From: Verrucomicrobiaceae bacterium
GTDB lineage: Bacteria > Verrucomicrobiota > Verrucomicrobiia > Verrucomicrobiales > Verrucomicrobiaceae
Assembly (NCBI GenBank): GCA_016713245.1
Contig: JADJPM010000001.1
Location: 248,001 to 312,000 of the forward strand
DNA: 64,000 nucleotides
Direction of reading: 5' to 3'
Position numbers and translations under genes: made by a program. The notes below the pieces were generated by a model that made no database searches, was not told the DNA's origin, and saw only the letters and a list, made by a program, of their open reading frames with translations. This document shows, piece after piece, positions 16,319 through 24,796 of the stretch. How positions within the stretch are numbered: position 1 is the first letter of the stretch; every line of letters starts with the position of its first letter.

Positions 16319-17947
16319 ATGCTTCGCCTGACCACCTTGGCATTCTTCATCGTCTCTGCCGCCGCTGCGGAGACGCTCTACAATGGCATCGTGCTGCCGG
16401 AGGTGTGGCCGCCTTACCGCGACATCGAGGCGCTGCGGCGCGGGGAGGTGATGGAGGTGCCGTATTTGAAAACACCGCCTGCGGTGATCCCCATCGATCT
16501 CGGCCGGCAGTTGTTCGTGGATGACTTCCTCATCGCGGAGACGACGCTGCGACGTGAGTTTCACCGGCCGCAGCCTTGGGAGGGAAATCCCGTCATGCGG
16601 CCGGACAAGCGCTGGGAGATGATCTACCAGACGCCGAAGACGGCCATCGCCTTCAGCGACGGCGTGTGGTGGGACCCGCAGGCGCAGCTTTTCAAGATGT
16701 GGTATCGCGCCGCGCCCTTTGGCTGCACGGCGTATGCGACCTCCAAAGACGGCCTGAAGTGGGAGAAGCCCGCGCTCGATGTGCGTCCGAAGACGAACAT
16801 CGTGATGCTGTCCACGCAGCGGGATTCCTCGGTCGTGTGGCTGGATCATCACGCGACCGATCCGGCGCAGCGCTGGAAGTTTTTCCAATTCAACCGCGAC
16901 TGCTATCTCGGCTCCGTTCACACCTCCGCAGACGGCATTCACTGGTCCGAACCGGTGTGGTGCGGCAACAGCGGCGACCGCACGACCTTCTTCCACAATC
17001 CCTTTCGTCAGAAGTGGGTCTTCAGCATCCGCGACGAGCTTTTCAAAGGCCCGTGGGACTACACCACGAAGCCCGTGCGGCCCATCGGACGCGGCCGTCG
17101 CTACTGGGAAGGCGACGACTTTGTCAAAGCGGCGCAATGGCCCAATTTCACCTCCTCCGAGGCACCCAAGCCGGGCCAGCCAGGTTTCTGGATCGCCTGT
17201 GACACGCTCGACTCGCCCGGCGTCCCGGATGGCGAGATGAAGGCGGAACTCTACAACCTCGACGCCGCGCCCTACGAGAGCCTCATGCTCGGTTTCTTCT
17301 CCGTGCTGCATGGAAACGCCGCCGCTGGCCGGCCGAAGGTGAATGACATCCAGCTCGGCTACAGCCGCGACGGCTTTCACTGGGACCGGCCCTCGCGCGA
17401 GGCCTTCATCCCTGTTTCCGACGACGTGAAGGCGTGGAATGCCGGCAACGTGCAGTCCGTCGGCGGTGGCTGCTGCGTCGTTGGCGACCGGCTCTACTTT
17501 TATCACAGCGGACGAAATGCAGCCATGGATCAAACCGGTGTCGCCTTTCTGCGTCGCGATGGTTTTGCCTCGATGGACGCCGATGCAGCCAGCGGCACGC
17601 TCACCACACGTCCCGTGACCTTCCAAGGCCGCTTTCCCTTTGTGAACGTGGCCGCTGAAGCCGGCGAATTGCGTGTCGAGGTGCTCGATGAGCAAGGCCG
17701 CGTCATTCCGCCCTTCACTCGCGAAAACGCCGTGCCCATCCAAAGCGACAGCACACGTCAAAAGCTCGCATGGGCCGGTGCGGATGATCTTTCGACCCTC
17801 ATCGGCAAACCCGTGCGCTTTCGCTTTCATCTCACCCACGGCCAGCTTTTCGCCTTCTGGGTCAGCAGCCATCCGAACGGCTCCAGCGGCGGCTACGTGG
17901 CCGCCGGAGGCCCCGGATTCACCACCGACCGCGATCTCGCGCCGTGA
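16319..17947 (+). CDS. secreted five-bladed beta-propeller glycoside hydrolase-like protein
   Basis: A 542-residue protein. The signal peptide is MLRLTTLAFFIVSAAAA, and this fixes the start at 16319 rather than an upstream ATG with no signal. The motif IDLGRQLFVDDFLI followed by a HRP...NPVM element is typical of a large planctomycete/verrucomicrobial family related to GH32/GH43 beta-propellers. Repeated blade signatures are visible: WYRAA...YATSKDGLKWEKP, SADGIHWSEP, YSRDGFHWDRP. The C-terminal 100 residues form a beta-sandwich-like tail. Expected role: hydrolysis or binding of glycans outside the cytoplasm; the substrate is unknown. The next gene overlaps by the TGATG junction, so the two are cotranscribed. 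Confidence 0.82.
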   Translation: MLRLTTLAFFIVSAAAAETLYNGIVLPEVWPPYRDIEALRRGEVMEVPYLKTPPAVIPIDLGRQLFVDDFLIAETTLRREFHRPQPWEGNPVMRPDKRWEMIYQTPKTAIAFSDGVWWDPQAQLFKMWYRAAPFGCTAYATSKDGLKWEKPALDVRPKTNIVMLSTQRDSSVVWLDHHATDPAQRWKFFQFNRDCYLGSVHTSADGIHWSEPVWCGNSGDRTTFFHNPFRQKWVFSIRDELFKGPWDYTTKPVRPIGRGRRYWEGDDFVKAAQWPNFTSSEAPKPGQPGFWIACDTLDSPGVPDGEMKAELYNLDAAPYESLMLGFFSVLHGNAAAGRPKVNDIQLGYSRDGFHWDRPSREAFIPVSDDVKAWNAGNVQSVGGGCCVVGDRLYFYHSGRNAAMDQTGVAFLRRDGFASMDADAASGTLTTRPVTFQGRFPFVNVAAEAGELRVEVLDEQGRVIPPFTRENAVPIQSDSTRQKLAWAGADDLSTLIGKPVRFRFHLTHGQLFAFWVSSHPNGSSGGYVAAGGPGFTTDRDLAP

Positions 17948-18783
17948 TGAGGCATCTCCTCCTGCTCCTCCTTTGCCTTCACCCGCTCCTCGCCGCGGAG
18001 AAACCGATCACGCTCTGGCCCGATGGCGCACCGGGCGCTCTTGGCAAATCGCCCAAGGACATCCCGACGCTCACGCCGTATGTCCCCGCCAAACCGAGCG
18101 GCGCGGCGATGCTACTCATCCCCGGCGGCAGCTACAGCGGCATCTACGAAGGCCAGGCGGAGCCCTTTGCGCTGTGGCTCAATGAGCACGGTTTGACCGT
18201 CTTCGTGCTGCGTTACCGGCTCGGCAGCGCGGGCTATCGCTATCCCGCACAGCTTCAAGATGCCGTGGAGGCGATGTTTCAGATCCGTGGCAACGCCGAG
18301 AAATGGAAGATCGACCCCAAGCGCATCGGCGCGATGGGTTTCTCCGCAGGCGGCCATCTCGTTTCCACGCTCATCAACCGCCCCGAGGATGGCATGCTCG
18401 AAGGTCGCGATTACAACATCAGTTCACGCCCCGATCTCGCCATCCTCTGCTATCCGGTCATCAGCATGATCACGAAAACGCACGCCACCTCGCGGAAGAT
18501 GCTCATCGGCGACTCACCGACTGAAAAACTCGTCCGCCAGACCTCCAGCGAGCTGCAAGTGAAGCCCGGCCTTCCGCCCGTCTTCCTCTGGCACACCCTG
18601 GAAGACAAAATGGTCCCCGTGGAGCATGCGCAGCTCTACGCCGCCGCTTTGCATGCGAACGGCGTCCCTCACGAGCTTCATCTCTACCAACACGGCGATC
18701 ACGGAACGGGCCTGATCGGCACCGAGCATCCGTGGTTCGCGGATTTGGTGTTTTGGCTGAAAGCGCACCAGTTCGTGCGCTGA
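17947..18783 (+). CDS. secreted alpha/beta hydrolase (acetylesterase/xylanase-type)
   Basis: A 278-residue protein with a signal peptide (MRHLLLLLLCLHPLLAA). The alpha/beta-hydrolase core has IPGGSYSGI for the oxyanion-hole strand, the nucleophile elbow GFSAGGH, and a late WHTLEDKMVP (Asp region) and HGDHG (His region). It resembles BD-FAE/axe-type carbohydrate esterases that remove acetyl or feruloyl groups. ATG 17947 overlaps the upstream stop codon (TGATG); a GTG at 17944 is an alternative. Co-expression with the beta-propeller protein suggests the pair acts on the same decorated polysaccharide. Confidence 0.85.
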   Translation: MRHLLLLLLCLHPLLAAEKPITLWPDGAPGALGKSPKDIPTLTPYVPAKPSGAAMLLIPGGSYSGIYEGQAEPFALWLNEHGLTVFVLRYRLGSAGYRYPAQLQDAVEAMFQIRGNAEKWKIDPKRIGAMGFSAGGHLVSTLINRPEDGMLEGRDYNISSRPDLAILCYPVISMITKTHATSRKMLIGDSPTEKLVRQTSSELQVKPGLPPVFLWHTLEDKMVPVEHAQLYAAALHANGVPHELHLYQHGDHGTGLIGTEHPWFADLVFWLKAHQFVR

Positions 18784-18789
18784 GTCGAT

Positions 18790-20082
18790 TTACGCGATGT
18801 GCTCGCCTTTGAGCACGTCATCGAGCGTCTGGCGTTCGCGGACGACGCTGGCCTTGCTGCCTTCGACGAGGATCTCGGCGGGGAGCGGTCGAGTGTTGTA
18901 GTTCGAGGCCATCGTGAAGCCGTAGGCCCCGGCGCTCATCACGGCGAGCACGTCGCCGGCCTGCACCGGGGCGATGTCGCGATTCTGGGCGAGGAAGTCG
19001 CCGCTTTCGCAAATCGGGCCGACGACATCGGCGAGCTCGGTCTGGTCGTTCGCCGGCTTGTTCACGGGCACGATTTGATGCCAGCCTTCATAAAGCGTGG
19101 GGCGGATGAGGTCGTTCATGCCGGCGTCCACGATTTTGAAGGTTTTGGCGCTGCCGCGTTTCTCGTAGAGCACGCTCGTGAGGAGCACGCCGGCATTGCC
19201 GACCATGAAACGGCCGGGCTCGCAGAGGATGCGCAGGCCGAGCGGCTGCAGGAGGGGCACAACGGCCTCGGCGTAGGCCTGCACGGTGAGCGGATGCGTC
19301 TCGCTGTTGGATTCCCACCAGGTGGAGGCACCGGAATCGAGGCTTTGCTTGTAATTGATGCCGATACCGCCGCCGATGCTGAAGAACTGGATGCCGTAAA
19401 GGCGCTGAATGTCCTTCACCATGGGGATGACCTTCTCCACGGCCTCGCGGAAAGGTGTCACGCTGGTGAGCTGCGAGCCAATGTGCATCTGCACGCCACG
19501 GATGTCGAGGTGTGGGCACTCCTTGGCGGCACGGGCATACACATCGAGCACCTGGTCAAAGTCGATGCCGAATTTGTTCTCGCTCTTGCCGGTGGTGATC
19601 TTGGCGTGCGTATGCGCATCCACATTTGGGTTCACACGAACGGCCACCGGGGCCTTCTTGCCAAGCTCACCGGCCACTTGGTTGATGTAGCGCAGTTCGG
19701 CCTCGGATTCGGCGTTGAAGCAGTAGATGCCTTTTTCGAGCGCGAACTCGATTTCTGCGCGGGTTTTGCCCACGCCGGCAAAGGTGCACTTCGAGGGATC
19801 ACCGCCCGCTTTGATGACGCGGTAAAGTTCGCCCGCGGAGACGATGTCAAAGCCGCCGCCGAGTTTCGCGATGGTGCTGAGCACGGCGAGGTTCGAGTTC
19901 GCCTTCACCGCGTAGCAGACGAGGTGGTCGAGCGGATCGAGCGCGGCGTCCAGGCGCTGGAAATGGCTGGTGATGGTGCCCTTGCTGTAAACGTAAAGCG
20001 GCGTGCCGTGCTTCGCGGCCAGGGAGCCGAGGTCGGTGTCTTCGCAGTGGAGGCGGTCGTTTTGGTAATGGAACAGGTGCAT
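18790..20082 (-). CDS. lysA: diaminopimelate decarboxylase
   Basis: A 430-residue PLP enzyme of the alanine racemase-like fold III. It converts meso-diaminopimelate to L-lysine, the last step of lysine synthesis. Visible motifs are the PLP-lysine segment VCYAVKANSN, SAGELYR, the glycine-rich phosphate-binding stretch SIGGGIGINY, CEPGRFMVG, and GPICESGDFLA near the C-terminus with the partner-subunit active-site cysteine. Length is normal. I moved the start to ATG 20082 (MHLFHYQNDRL) because the five codons before it look non-coding. It converges on the esterase at 17947-18783 with 6 bp between the stops and no visible terminator. Confidence 0.95.
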   Translation of the reverse strand: MHLFHYQNDRLHCEDTDLGSLAAKHGTPLYVYSKGTITSHFQRLDAALDPLDHLVCYAVKANSNLAVLSTIAKLGGGFDIVSAGELYRVIKAGGDPSKCTFAGVGKTRAEIEFALEKGIYCFNAESEAELRYINQVAGELGKKAPVAVRVNPNVDAHTHAKITTGKSENKFGIDFDQVLDVYARAAKECPHLDIRGVQMHIGSQLTSVTPFREAVEKVIPMVKDIQRLYGIQFFSIGGGIGINYKQSLDSGASTWWESNSETHPLTVQAYAEAVVPLLQPLGLRILCEPGRFMVGNAGVLLTSVLYEKRGSAKTFKIVDAGMNDLIRPTLYEGWHQIVPVNKPANDQTELADVVGPICESGDFLAQNRDIAPVQAGDVLAVMSAGAYGFTMASNYNTRPLPAEILVEGSKASVVRERQTLDDVLKGEHIA

Positions 20083-20133
20083 GCGGGCCGCTCTCATAGG
20101 CGGATGCGGGGGATGCGCAAGCTGCGGGCGATG

Positions 20134-20203
20134 TCCTTGTGAGACGTGAGATGTCAGATGTCTGCCACACGTCTCACTTCTTACTTCTCACCTTTCACTC
20201 GTC
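20134..20203. repeat. short-word inverted repeat (GTGAGA/TCTCAC words)
   Basis: Upstream words GTGAGACGTGAGATGTCAG are answered by CACGTCTCAC followed by further TCTCAC/TTTCAC words. This makes an imperfect hairpin with multiple registers. It sits between lysA and the membrane protein gene, upstream of lysA on its strand. It is the same style of element as those at 21563, 47781, 48372 and 48853. Confidence 0.6.
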
Positions 20204-20209
20204 CCCCCG

Positions 20210-21460
20210 TCACTGCCTGCCGTTCACGACGACCAGCCTCTCGCTGTTGAAAACATCGGCGAACCACTGCTTCGCGGCGCGGAAGCCGCGGACGAGGGCG
20301 TTGTCGATCACCTCACGGCAGCCGAGGTGCGCGGCGAGGGCCTCCTCGACGCCGCGGTAGCGTGGCAGCAGCACCAGCAGGCTGCGCGGACGGGTGTTGC
20401 CTTCCAAACGCTGCGCGAGGCAGGGATTCACGAGGCCTTTGCACATCACGAGGCGGCTTTCTTCGAGCGGCAGGCTGCGTTTCGGGCCGAGGAACCCGCT
20501 GCGCCATTCAAAGCGAGGGCGGCCGAGTTCGTCGAGCACCACCACGCCGCGGGTGCGCACCGGCACGCCGTTCGTGCGACGGGCCAGAAAGGCCTTCGCG
20601 CCCTCTTTCGCCTCGCTGGCATCGGCGCGACGGTCGAGGATCAAATCGCGGCCCATCAGCATGCCAAAGATCATGAGGCGCAGCGACCATCCGGCGAGCA
20701 TCGCGCCGATGGCGATGAGCACCAGAGCCACCGCCGCGCCGAGCCACGGATGAATGGTCGCGCTGCCCACCACGACGGCGAGGATGCCCAGCTTGGTCAG
20801 CTTCAACCCGGTATCGACCAGGCCAAAGGGCGAGAAGGCGATGAGCACGTTGATTGCATGCGAGCTGAGCCACACGACGAGAAAGGCGGCGACCGCCACC
20901 GGCACGGTGAACCATGGCGTGTGCATTGCGGAGTCCGCGATGGAGGCCACGGGCAGCATGGCGACGCCGGACGCGGTCTCACGTTGAATGCGGTCCACCT
21001 GGGACATGGCGATGGCCACGAGCGGCACAAAGGCCGTGCTCGCCATGAGGGCGCTGGCCTTGTTTTCGAACAACTCCAGCCAGTCGAGTGGCTTCTTGGC
21101 AATCGCGGGCACCATCGCGCCGAGGATGTCCTTCATCAGGCAGAGGGCGATGAGGCCCAGGCCGATGCCCCAGGCCACCGGCTGGCAATACCATGGCAGT
21201 TTGTCGCGCATGTCCGCCTCCGTCTTCCACCAGGTCCACGCCCCGATCACGCTCACGCCCAGCAGCGGGCTCACGGCCACGCCGGTGATCTCCGAGATGC
21301 CCTCGGCAATGCCCACGCCGGGCAGTCGGGCATCGTTCACCCCAAGAGCGCTCGCCGCCGCCGAGGTGGCGGCATTCAGCGGATCGGCTGAAGGCAGCTC
21401 CTGCGCCACAAGTGGGCTACCAAAGAGCAAAACGAGGCAGAGAATGAAACGAGAGTTCAT
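20210..21460 (-). CDS. multi-pass membrane protein of unknown function
   Basis: A 416-residue protein with a signal peptide (FILCLVLLFGSPLVA). Hydrophobic segments follow at about residues 63-75, 95-112, 135-150, 180-200, 205-225, 230-245 and 248-265, then a hydrophilic C-terminal region of about 140 residues. The segment MHTPWFTVPVAVAAFLVVW and the phrase INVLIAFSPFGLVDTGLKL slightly resemble DUF4126 membrane proteins, but I am not sure. The cytosolic tail (RTRGVVVLDELGRPRFEWR) is basic. No operon partner is evident. Transcription would run toward lysA, with a short-word hairpin between. Confidence 0.75.
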   Translation of the reverse strand: MNSRFILCLVLLFGSPLVAQELPSADPLNAATSAAASALGVNDARLPGVGIAEGISEITGVAVSPLLGVSVIGAWTWWKTEADMRDKLPWYCQPVAWGIGLGLIALCLMKDILGAMVPAIAKKPLDWLELFENKASALMASTAFVPLVAIAMSQVDRIQRETASGVAMLPVASIADSAMHTPWFTVPVAVAAFLVVWLSSHAINVLIAFSPFGLVDTGLKLTKLGILAVVVGSATIHPWLGAAVALVLIAIGAMLAGWSLRLMIFGMLMGRDLILDRRADASEAKEGAKAFLARRTNGVPVRTRGVVVLDELGRPRFEWRSGFLGPKRSLPLEESRLVMCKGLVNPCLAQRLEGNTRPRSLLVLLPRYRGVEEALAAHLGCREVIDNALVRGFRAAKQWFADVFNSERLVVVNGRQ

Positions 21461-21562
21461 GGCTGGAAGAGCGCCGATGGCTGTGAATTCGGAGCGGTCT
21501 CATCATGCATCTGAATTCGCCCGTCAGTTCCACTTTTTCGGGAAAATCTGAGGAGGGTGGAA

Positions 21563-21648
21563 GAGGTCAAGAACGGGTCAAAGAATGGTCAAGCAGGGCG
21601 CTTCTTGACCTGCTTGACGCTTTGACGGCGAAGCCTTGACCACCTCAA
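21563..21648. repeat. short-word inverted repeat (GGTCAAG/CTTGACC words)
   Basis: The words GGTCAAGAAC, GGTCAAAG and GGTCAAGC are followed within 20 bp by CTTGACC, CTTGACG, TTTGACG and CTTGACC. The result is a long hairpin with alternative pairings. It overlaps the 3' end of the esterase gene at 21645 and fills the gap to the upstream region of the membrane protein. No T-tract is present. Confidence 0.65.
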
Positions 21649-22544
21649 CGCTTCAGATGCTTCGTGAAGAACGCCACGCACGTATCCACACACACATCGA
21701 AGGCTTTTTGCTGGCCGAGGAAGGCGTGTGGAGCCTGCGGGATGATTTCGAGGCCGGTGGGGATGGCGAGTTTGGCAAGATCGGCACGGGCGTCGGCGGC
21801 GTGGGTGCTGGGGTCGTCGAGTTCGCCGGTCATGAAGAGCAGGGGCGGGTCGCTTTTGTCCAAATGATGACGCGGGGAGGCGAGGGCGTAGGTCTGCGGG
21901 ACCTTGGCCTGCGAATCGCCGAGGAAGGTGCGGTAGAAGGGATCGTCAGGCTTGCTGCTGAGTTCGCCGATGCGGGCGCTTTCGAGATCGCTCTGCGCCC
22001 CCATGGCGATGCCGGCCTGCACGACGCTGGATTGATCGGCGTGGCCGCCCTCGCCTTCGAGTTCCTTCACGCCGCCGCTGCTGGTGAGCAGCGCGGCGAG
22101 ATGACCACCCGCAGAGAGGCCGGTGACGCCGATGGCCTTCGCGTCGATGCCAAACTGGGCCGCGTTCGCCCGCAAAAAGCGCACAGCCGCTTTGCAGTCT
22201 TGGATGGCCGCGGGGAACTTGGCCTCGCCGCTGAGTCGGTAGCTGATGGTGGCGGTCACAAAACCTTTCGCAGCCAAAGCCTGTGCGAGGTTTGCCATGG
22301 AGGAACGCTCGCCTTTATACCAACCGCCACCGTGGATGCAGAGGATGGCTGGCAACGGCTGCGAGGCCGTTTTTGGCTTCCAGAGGTCGAGCTGCATCTC
22401 CCGCTGCCCATAGCGGGCGTAAACGAGTCCTGGATGCGCTTCGAGCGCGGCGGTGATTTCAGGCGCGAGCTTCGTGGGTGCGGGTTTGGGCTGCTGAGCG
22501 AAGGCGGTGAACGTGAGGAGTGGGAGAAGGATGAGGAAGCGCAT
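21645..22544 (-). CDS. secreted alpha/beta hydrolase (esterase)
   Basis: A 299-residue protein with a signal peptide (MRFLILLPLLTFTAFAQ) that fixes the start at 22544. Core motifs are ILCIHGGGWYKGERS (oxyanion HGGG), YRLSGEAKFPAAIQDCKAAV, the nucleophile elbow GLSAGGH, FMTGELDDPS (Asp region) and PQAPHAF (His). This is the BD-FAE/hormone-sensitive-lipase-like pattern common among small polysaccharide esterases. The gene is 31 bp from the stop of the oxidoreductase upstream on the same strand, so the two may be cotranscribed. It is related to the esterases at 17947 and 60280. Confidence 0.88.
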   Translation of the reverse strand: MRFLILLPLLTFTAFAQQPKPAPTKLAPEITAALEAHPGLVYARYGQREMQLDLWKPKTASQPLPAILCIHGGGWYKGERSSMANLAQALAAKGFVTATISYRLSGEAKFPAAIQDCKAAVRFLRANAAQFGIDAKAIGVTGLSAGGHLAALLTSSGGVKELEGEGGHADQSSVVQAGIAMGAQSDLESARIGELSSKPDDPFYRTFLGDSQAKVPQTYALASPRHHLDKSDPPLLFMTGELDDPSTHAADARADLAKLAIPTGLEIIPQAPHAFLGQQKAFDVCVDTCVAFFTKHLKR

Positions 22545-22575
22545 GGTTTTGAAAGGTGAAGGATGTGCGAAAGAC

Positions 22576-23940
22576 TCACGCCAGCTTCCAGGGACCGCGC
22601 ATCGGGCGTGTCTGCATGGCTGCGGCTTCGGCGTCATCGAGGATTTGCTCCTTGGCGGGGTCCCAGCGGAGTTTTTCGCGGCGGAGGCGCAGAGCGATGT
22701 TCGCGAGGTGGGCGATGGTGATGCTGCGGTGGGCGTATTCGATGGGTGCGGCGGTTTTGGCTCCGTCTTGGATGGCGTCGATGAAGTTGCGGAAGTGGTC
22801 TTTGCTTTCGTAGAGGCGCACGTCGCTCTCGCCGAGCGGTTTGCGGAGTTCTAGGGGCTTGATGTCGAGCTTGCCGCGATTGCAGAGGATGGTGCCGAGT
22901 TCGCCTTCGAAGCTGATGCCAGCTCCGAAGTCCTGCTTGTCCTTCACGCGGACGGTAGTGCCGTCGGCGTAGCGGTAGGCGAAGTCGAATTTCGGTGCGG
23001 TGGTGTAGAGGCTGCCGGGTGCAGGCAATTCGGCGTTGAGGTCGAAGAACTCGACGGGGCCGCTTTCATCCATGCCGAGCGCCCATTGCACGATGTCGAG
23101 GTGGTGGGCACCGAAGTCCGTGATGTTTCCGCCGGAGTAGTCGTAGAACCAGCGCCAGTTCGAGTGCAGTCGCGCCGGGCAAAACGGGGCCTCGGGCGCG
23201 GGGCCGAGCCACAGGTCATAGTTGAGGCCTTCGGGCACGGGCGTGGGCTCCGTTTGCGAGGCGCAGCCGTTGTTGTCGCGATTGTCACTGGCTAGGCCGA
23301 CGCGGATTTGCTTCAGCTTGCCGATCTTGCCATTGCGGATGTATTCGGCGGCCATGCGGAAGTGAACATCACTGCGCTGCTGGCTGCCCGTCTGCCAGAC
23401 GACGCCGCTCTGTCGCACGATATCGCTCATGAAGCGCCCCTGCGCGATGGTGAGGCTGAGCGGCTTTTCGCAGTAGATGTGCTTCTTGGCACGAGCGGCA
23501 GCCACAGCCTGCAAGGCATGCCAGTGATCCGGCGTGGCGATCTGCACAGCATCGATATCCGCACGAGAAAGCACTTCGCGAAAGTCCTCATGCACCGCGC
23601 AGCCGGTGGTGCCGTAGGTTTTATCCACCAAACGACGCGCGGGCTCGCGACCGAAGCCACCCGCCTTCTTGATGAGGCCTTTGTTGTAACGGTCGGACTC
23701 GCGCTCCACATCGCAAACGGCGATGACCTGCACGCGTTCGTCGTTGAGGAAGTTTTTCACCACATCCGTGCCGCGACCGCCACAGCCGATGAGGGCGAGG
23801 GTGGTGCGATTCGAGGGAGCCACCGCACCGTCTTTGCCGAGGGCGGACGATGGGATGATCGTGGGAAAACCAAGCGCCGCGCCTGCGGCGGTACATTGCT
23901 GGAGAAAAGAACGGCGCGAGGTGACGGAATCGTGAGACAT
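22576..23940 (-). CDS. Tat-exported Gfo/Idh/MocA family oxidoreductase
   Basis: A 454-residue protein beginning with a twin-arginine signal (SRRSFLQQCTAAGAALG). The NAD(P)-binding Rossmann fold starts at LALIGCGGRGTDVVKNF, with a conserved EKPLSLT loop (CEKP) and an ATPDHWH segment. The C-terminal dehydrogenase domain carries GAHHLDIVQWALGMDESGP. This is the secreted verrucomicrobial/planctomycete branch of the family, thought to oxidise sugars or polyols outside the cytoplasm with tightly held cofactor; the substrate is unknown. The start is at 23940 because the upstream in-frame extension lacks coding character. It diverges from the SHD1-domain gene across 118 bp. Confidence 0.92.
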   Translation of the reverse strand: MSHDSVTSRRSFLQQCTAAGAALGFPTIIPSSALGKDGAVAPSNRTTLALIGCGGRGTDVVKNFLNDERVQVIAVCDVERESDRYNKGLIKKAGGFGREPARRLVDKTYGTTGCAVHEDFREVLSRADIDAVQIATPDHWHALQAVAAARAKKHIYCEKPLSLTIAQGRFMSDIVRQSGVVWQTGSQQRSDVHFRMAAEYIRNGKIGKLKQIRVGLASDNRDNNGCASQTEPTPVPEGLNYDLWLGPAPEAPFCPARLHSNWRWFYDYSGGNITDFGAHHLDIVQWALGMDESGPVEFFDLNAELPAPGSLYTTAPKFDFAYRYADGTTVRVKDKQDFGAGISFEGELGTILCNRGKLDIKPLELRKPLGESDVRLYESKDHFRNFIDAIQDGAKTAAPIEYAHRSITIAHLANIALRLRREKLRWDPAKEQILDDAEAAAMQTRPMRGPWKLA

Positions 23941-24058
23941 GACGCGGCATAAACGGTCACCACCAGGCGTTTGATCAAAACGCCCTCTCCAAAACGTTCT
24001 TGACGCCACCGGGGCGATCCACCTAGCCTCCGCCCGTTCAACACACCGTTCATCGCTT

Positions 24059-24781
24059 ATGAAAACACGCCTCCTCACCCCCGTCTGCGTGCTCCTGGCC
24101 CTCACCAGCCTCTCCGCCCGTGAATTCACCGATACCCAAGGGCGCAAGCTCGATGCCGAGATCGTCTCCGCCGCAGCGGGACAGGTCAGCCTCAAACGAG
24201 TGGCCGATGGCCGCCTCTTCAATGTGCCAGCGGCCACTTTCACCGAAGCGGATCAGAAATTCATCACCGAGTGGGCGGCGGCGAACACAAAGTACAGCTT
24301 TGACGTGACCTACACGAAAAAGAAATTGGGGGAGACGAAACAGAAGTCCAACAACGTCACCTATGAGCAGGAGACGTGGATCTACAAAATCAACGTTCGG
24401 AACCGCCTGCCCGCTGCTGTGGGTGATTTGCGGGTCGATTACTGGTGTTTCCGCCGTGAGGACGGTGGCAAAGGCAAGGGAAGCTCTCGGATCGAAACGT
24501 CCGGCAGCAGCAAGATCTCTGCGATACCTGGCTCCAGCGCCGTCACGGTGGACACTAGCGAGATCATCCTGAACAAGCAGAAACTCGACGGTGGATTTTA
24601 TTTCATCAACGGCGACAGCGCGATCCAGTCCGACGGCATGGGCGGCCTCGCGGTGCGCATCTTCGACAAAAACGGCAAGGAAGTCCACAAATGGGCCACC
24701 AAGGATGACCTCCTCGCCGCCGCCGTCGGTAAAACGAAGTCAGGTGGCTCGAACTCGGAGAGCACCTCCACGCCGAAGTAA
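24059..24781 (+). CDS. secreted SHD1-like domain protein
   Basis: A 240-residue protein with a signal peptide (about residues 1-20, LLALTSLSA). Residues 21-75 form an SHD1-like (SLA1 homology 1) module: REFTDTQGRKLDAEIVSAAA ... VSLKRVADGRLFNVPAATFT. Such domains are very frequent in exported Verrucomicrobia and Planctomycetes proteins. The remaining beta-rich region (about 80-225) has a YFSFDVTY-like start and conserved FYFINGDSAIQSDGMGGLAVR. Function is unknown; a binding or scaffolding role outside the cytoplasm is plausible. It precedes mfd by 15 bp on the same strand, but the two are unlikely to be functionally linked. Confidence 0.8.
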   Translation: MKTRLLTPVCVLLALTSLSAREFTDTQGRKLDAEIVSAAAGQVSLKRVADGRLFNVPAATFTEADQKFITEWAAANTKYSFDVTYTKKKLGETKQKSNNVTYEQETWIYKINVRNRLPAAVGDLRVDYWCFRREDGGKGKGSSRIETSGSSKISAIPGSSAVTVDTSEIILNKQKLDGGFYFINGDSAIQSDGMGGLAVRIFDKNGKEVHKWATKDDLLAAAVGKTKSGGSNSESTSTPK

Positions 24782-24796
24782 TCCGTTCATCCAGCC

